Shown here piece after piece: positions 60,369 to 64,000 of a stretch of DNA of 64,000 nt. Made by a program: the position numbers and the translations under genes. Source of the stretch: Plecoglossus altivelis. Taxonomy: Eukaryota; Chordata; Actinopteri; Osmeriformes; Plecoglossidae. The notes under the pieces were generated by a model, which was given only the letters and a program-made list of their open reading frames with translations, was not told the DNA's origin and searched no databases. Positions within the stretch are counted from its first letter, which is position 1, and each line of letters opens with the position of its first letter. The stretch lies in contig BROE01000007.1 in the NCBI GenBank assembly GCA_036571765.1, positions 9,675,726 through 9,739,725 of the forward strand, given 5' to 3'.

Positions 60369-63300
60369 GAGCAAGAAGGACAAAGAGAGGGTTTGAGGAG
60401 CTGTGTGTGTGTATGTGTCCGTGTGTCCGTGTGTGTGTGCGTGTCCGTGTGCCCTGGTGAGTCAGGTCAGAAGCAGACACTGACAGCTTGTCTCCTCTCT
60501 CTAATACAGATGTCTGGATATTTGCTATGATTTCTTTAATCCGCTACACTTCTCAGAAACCAAACTACCATCCGTTCAGCTTGGCTGAGAGCGACGAGAC
60601 TTTGCCTCGACTTCAAAGCAGAGAGGCAGACGATGCTTCATCTCAATAATTCCAACATAATTCTGAAACACTGATGAATTACAATGATCAATGGCAACAC
60701 ATATGCTGTCCCATCTGAAATGCAGGATCCCAATAGAAGCCATCTGAAATGCAGGATCCCAATAGAAGCCATCTGAAATGCAGGATCCCATTAGAACCCA
60801 TCTGAAATGCAGGATCCCATTAGAACCCACGCGCACCTCTCCGACATGGCCTCCTGGCTCCTTAGTACAGAGCTAATTGGCGTTGGTGCGAGCAGCCTGT
60901 TAGAGCACAGGTCAGAGCTGTGCCAGGAAGCAGAGGCTCTGGAGCCCCTCGCTGATGGGACGACACACACCGGACACCCATCTGAGAGGGACGCCATTTC
61001 CCACCTCTGTTTTCTTTACAAACCACTTCCATCCTCGCCAAGGTAATGCCCTCTAACAATCCAGTCAGACAGCGTCCGTCGGGTCCCTCACTCTCAATAA
61101 GCCCCCCCACCCCCCACCCCCCCACACACACACTGAGGAAGGCCTATAGCAGAGGAGCCAAGGCATGTCCCATACATTCCATGGAGGATCAGAGGAACTT
61201 GATATAAACTGGATGGTGATCTCTGTACAGATGCAGGCTGATAGACATGCCTCTCTGGTTGTGGTTGAAAATGAATAATGTAGAAAGCTCTCCTGTCTTA
61301 TCGGCTGCTAGCTAGCCATGCAGGCTCATTTGTATTTGTTGACTCAAGGGGCGTTATCTAAAAACCTCATCGGACCACTGGCAGCTACTCGTTCAAGCCA
61401 GGTCCTCTTCTCATTACAGAGACTGGAGAGCAAGCTGTGGTTCAGAGACCAGCCTAACCCCCCCTGCCCTCCCCCCTTCTCTCGGTGAATGGGAATGAGG
61501 CAGATAGAATCTAATAGTAAACATATGGGCCATGTTATGGGAAGGTGGTGTTCAAAGATGTGTTGGAGTACAGTGGTAGAATACTAATGGGACACAGGGA
61601 CCTCCCAATGCTAGGCCAGCCCAAGCCAGACCAGGACAGGGCAGGCCAGACCAGGCCAGGACAAGACAGGCCAGGCCAGACCTGGCCAGGACAGACCAGA
61701 CCAGACCTGGCCAGGACTGGCCAGGACAGACCAGACCTGGCCAGGCCTCCGGAAAGCATGGCAAGTCTAACTCAAGCTCCTCTATTAAAAATCCAACCTT
61801 TATCCAATTGAACACCTCAGATGAGTTGACTTGCTTCATTGTAAAGAGATAGTTGTGGCCACATGTCTCAAAAGAGCTGTGGGTAAGATAGAGACCAGAG
61901 CTCAGAATAATGGCTGAGCATCTCTCAAACGAGGCTATAGTTAACAGTATTCTCATTGACCGGAACAAGAGATCCAAATTAACCACAGCTTCATAATGAT
62001 CTCAAACACACTGCCATGATGTGTTAGAGATGACACACCTCAGTGAGACTAGATCAAACCTGCTGCGAAGGAGTGTGTGTGAGTGTGAGTGTGTGAGTGT
62101 GAGTGTGAGTGTGTGAGTGTGAGTGTGTGTGTGTATGTGTGTGTGTGTGTGTGTGTGTAAGTGTGAGGGAGAGTGTGGTTGAGTGTCTCTCCACTGCAAA
62201 CAAGAGAAGATTCATTTCTGCCATCAGGAGGACCTAATGTGAGGAATTCTGCTGCATCCACCATCCCCTGTCACAACAAAGGCCCTCTCCATCACTCACT
62301 CCAAGGTGTAACAAATTTGACCTCAGTCAAGCTGCGGTATTTTTCAACCTCCTTTGACAGCTTGCCAGGGAGGGGGAGAGAGATTCCAGAGAGAGGGGGA
62401 GCGAGGGAGGGGAAGAGAACGGAGGAAGGATAGAAGACAAGGAGGAGGAGAAGGAAGGAAGGAAGGAAGTAAGGAAGGGAGAGGGGGGGGCGAGAGAATA
62501 ATGAAGGGGATAGAGAAGGCCGAGGAAGGAGGAGGGGGGACGGTGAGGGAGAAAGAGGGACAGAGTGGAGAGGAGAGAGGGCAAGGTATTTTCCCCTAGA
62601 TGCAAGTTTTATAGCCAACAATGTCAGTAGAAAATAGATGACGTGGCTGGGTATGAAATTCAGTATCAGGTCATATAAAATGAAACTTCAGTGATCTACA
62701 AGGACAGACAGCCTAAGCTCTCCTAATCACTCTTCATCTGACGGAAAATACATGTGGAGACAACTGGGGCACAGCTAAAGATCGTCCCACCAAAAGCTTC
62801 AGTGGAGGATCACATCCCCCATGTCTGCCCGGCCAGGAAAGCATATCATGGGCATCACATTCCTTTTATTAGACCCTGGAAGTGGAATACGCATGGCGGC
62901 CGAAACCCAACGTGCTGTGTGAGTATTGCTAATCGAAGACTGTGCTGGTAACAAATTCTGCTAGTTCTCCGGCCTTGACTGTGAAACCCTGGTGCTCTCA
63001 CAACATCTGAAACGCTAAGAAACGCTGAGAAGTCCAAATTCACGGTTGAAAAAAAATCAAGCTGCAATATGTTTTTCCCTCGCGAGTAACTATCACTGGC
63101 ATGACTTGTGGGTAGAGAACCCTGCTTAGCAAGACTTGTAAAGGAACCGAAGAGAGCTGCGGTCGATCTCAAGGGAGCCGTACCTTTCCTGAAGGATCAG
63201 CTTGTTCTCCTTCTTCCATAGCTCTTTGAAGTCTGAGGAGAACTCGTGCCACACGGAGAAGAAGGTGTGGGGAGAAACCTCCTTCTCTCCCATCTTGGCC

Positions 63301-63933
63301 TTTACGGAGAAGAACACCGTCAGCTCCAGGAAGCTGCAAGCAAAAGAAGACAAGGCTCACAAGGAGGAATTGCAGTGGCTGTTTTACAAGCAAAATAATG
63401 AGTAATAAGTGATTGTATTGTTTCATATCAAAGACACGATAAACCATGTTCTTGGTAAAATAATCTCCCCAAAACCCAAAAGTACATTTTGTACATACAT
63501 CTAAATGTCAAGATGCCTGCTAAGGGCTGACATGATGCCACAACACTGTTTAGTTCAACCAGAGTTGACCAAAATGAATGCCACATTCTCTGAAAAACAC
63601 TTATTGGATCCTTATTTAACTTAATTAAAAAGCTCCAAAGTGTTTTGACTGCTATGTCCCAGCCCATTTTGTACTAGTCTGATCTGCAGAGCCAACCTGT
63701 CTGTGTCTGACACAGAACCTTCTAGTTTACAAACTCCACATGAAGGGGAACAGGCGAGATTCCATACATAAACATGAGGCTATTCGAACTGCATACACCA
63801 TGTGGACAACTCAAATGGTGTTGCTAGAGTATCCATCCAGAGCGGACAGAGGGACAGTTCGGAGGTAGAGGAGGTTCTCACATCTTGTGCGTCCCACTGA
63901 GCTGCGTCTCCTGAGCCTCCAGTTCACATTTGG
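57226..63933 (-). CDS. fmn2: fmn2, formin-2 (last four coding exons, partial)
   Basis: Formin-2 nucleates and elongates straight actin filaments through its FH2 domain. Its basic tail binds the Spire KIND domain. Exons in transcript order: 63882-63933, 63184-63333, 57409-57490 and 57226-57252, all GT-AG on the minus strand with agreeing phases. They give AKCELEAQETQLSGTHKI, then FLELTVFFSVKAKMGEKEVS and FSSDFKELWKKENKLILQER (end of FH2), then LKAAEECFRQAKEKATYSV. The gene closes KPKHASGI-KAKLGMKI, the formin-Spire interaction tail, before a TGA. Position next to grem2, on the opposite strand, is as in human 1q43, which supports fmn2 over other formins. The FH1 region and most of FH2 lie beyond the right edge. 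A 5.7 kb intron (57491-63183) separates the second and third of these exons. Confidence 0.9.
59502..59711 (+). repeat. CA-rich array
   Basis: Degenerate CACACCACAC units pass into two long pure CA runs (about 59633-59711). Confidence 0.95.
60312..60362 (+). repeat. (GT)n microsatellite
   Basis: GT runs with a short TTTGTCCGA interruption; further GT/CCGT units continue at 60402-60450. Confidence 0.93.
60712..60827 (+). repeat. 29 bp tandem repeat, four copies
   Basis: Four contiguous 29 bp units begin CATCTGAAATGCAGGATCCC. Copies 1 and 2 end AATAGAAGC and copies 3 and 4 end ATTAGAACC, so the array grew by two duplications of two-variant parents. Confidence 0.97.
61612..61748 (+). repeat. 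CCAGG/ACCAG pentamer array
   Basis: About 27 five-base units of GCCAG, ACCAG, GACAG, ACCTG and similar keep strict 5 bp spacing. The family is purely C/A/G/T-biased (no long A or T runs) and CCWGG-like. Confidence 0.85.
62072..62162 (+). repeat. GTGTGAGT / GT array
   Basis: Octamer GTGTGAGT units interleaved with GT runs. Confidence 0.93.
62363..62582 (+). repeat. Purine-rich (GGAGAG/GGAA) block
   Basis: About 220 bases are almost only A and G, with GGAA tetramers at 62455-62480. The long frames on both strands across this block are artefacts. Confidence 0.9.
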
Positions 63934-64000
63934 CTGGAAAACAAAAGAAAACAAACAAACCAGAATAACGTAAATGATATGTCCTCTGTATGTCTGCACG

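Larger units (their letters stand above)
57491..63183 (-). other. fmn2: fmn2 penultimate large intron (5.7 kb)
   Basis: This repeat-dense intron contains a GA tract (58110-58230), CA-rich DNA (59502-59711), GT runs (60312-60362), a 29 bp minisatellite (60712-60827), a pentamer array (61612-61748), GTGTGAGT repeats (62072-62162) and a purine block (62363-62582). Open frames in it are repeat artefacts. Confidence 0.85.

Noticed and set aside
60712..60827. Regular short repeats that might suggest a CRISPR array
   Set aside because: The copies are directly adjacent without spacers, and the genome is vertebrate.

Overview
The window is nuclear DNA from a ray-finned fish, almost certainly a teleost. 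The genes are vertebrate-type, with many GT-AG introns, and the encoded proteins match known vertebrate families almost residue for residue. Introns and spacers are full of (CA)n, (CT)n and minisatellite arrays, which is typical of teleosts. I cannot name the species.

Layout, left to right. (1) Positions 9-1892, minus strand: the first two coding exons of the homeobox repressor gene hhex, which runs off the left edge. (2) Positions 4210-9609, plus strand: a complete ten-exon fh (fumarate hydratase). (3) Positions 12556-43766, plus strand: rgs7, a regulator of G-protein signalling of the R7 class, with sixteen coding exons and very repeat-rich introns. (4) Positions 43767-54601: a gene-poor spacer with simple repeats, one dispersed-repeat remnant and one or two unexplained exon-like segments on the minus strand. 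(5) Positions 54602-55102, plus strand: grem2, a secreted BMP antagonist with a single coding exon. (6) Positions 57226-63933, minus strand: the last four coding exons of fmn2 (formin-2), which runs off the right edge and is convergent with grem2.

The order fh - rgs7 - grem2 - fmn2, with fmn2 opposed, is the human 1q43 order. In human, hhex lies on a different chromosome (10q), so the hhex-fh head-to-head junction is a fish arrangement. The genes are not an operon: fh works in the TCA cycle and cytosol, rgs7 in neuronal Gi/o deactivation, grem2 outside the cell on BMP ligands, fmn2 on actin, and hhex in endoderm, liver and blood transcription.

Points most worth a second look: an in-frame stop in the otherwise length-conserved rgs7 C-terminal exon; TG tracts directly against acceptors of in-frame rgs7 exons; a convergent pair of perfect CTCF core motifs enclosing most of rgs7; an HNF4/FOX/SOX-like cluster between hhex and fh; a homeodomain/TCF/FOX-rich block about 1 kb before grem2; and an orphan exon-like segment at 47178-47296. 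I saw no tRNA, rRNA, CRISPR array or intact transposase gene. All exon limits come from reading splice sites and protein similarity by eye.
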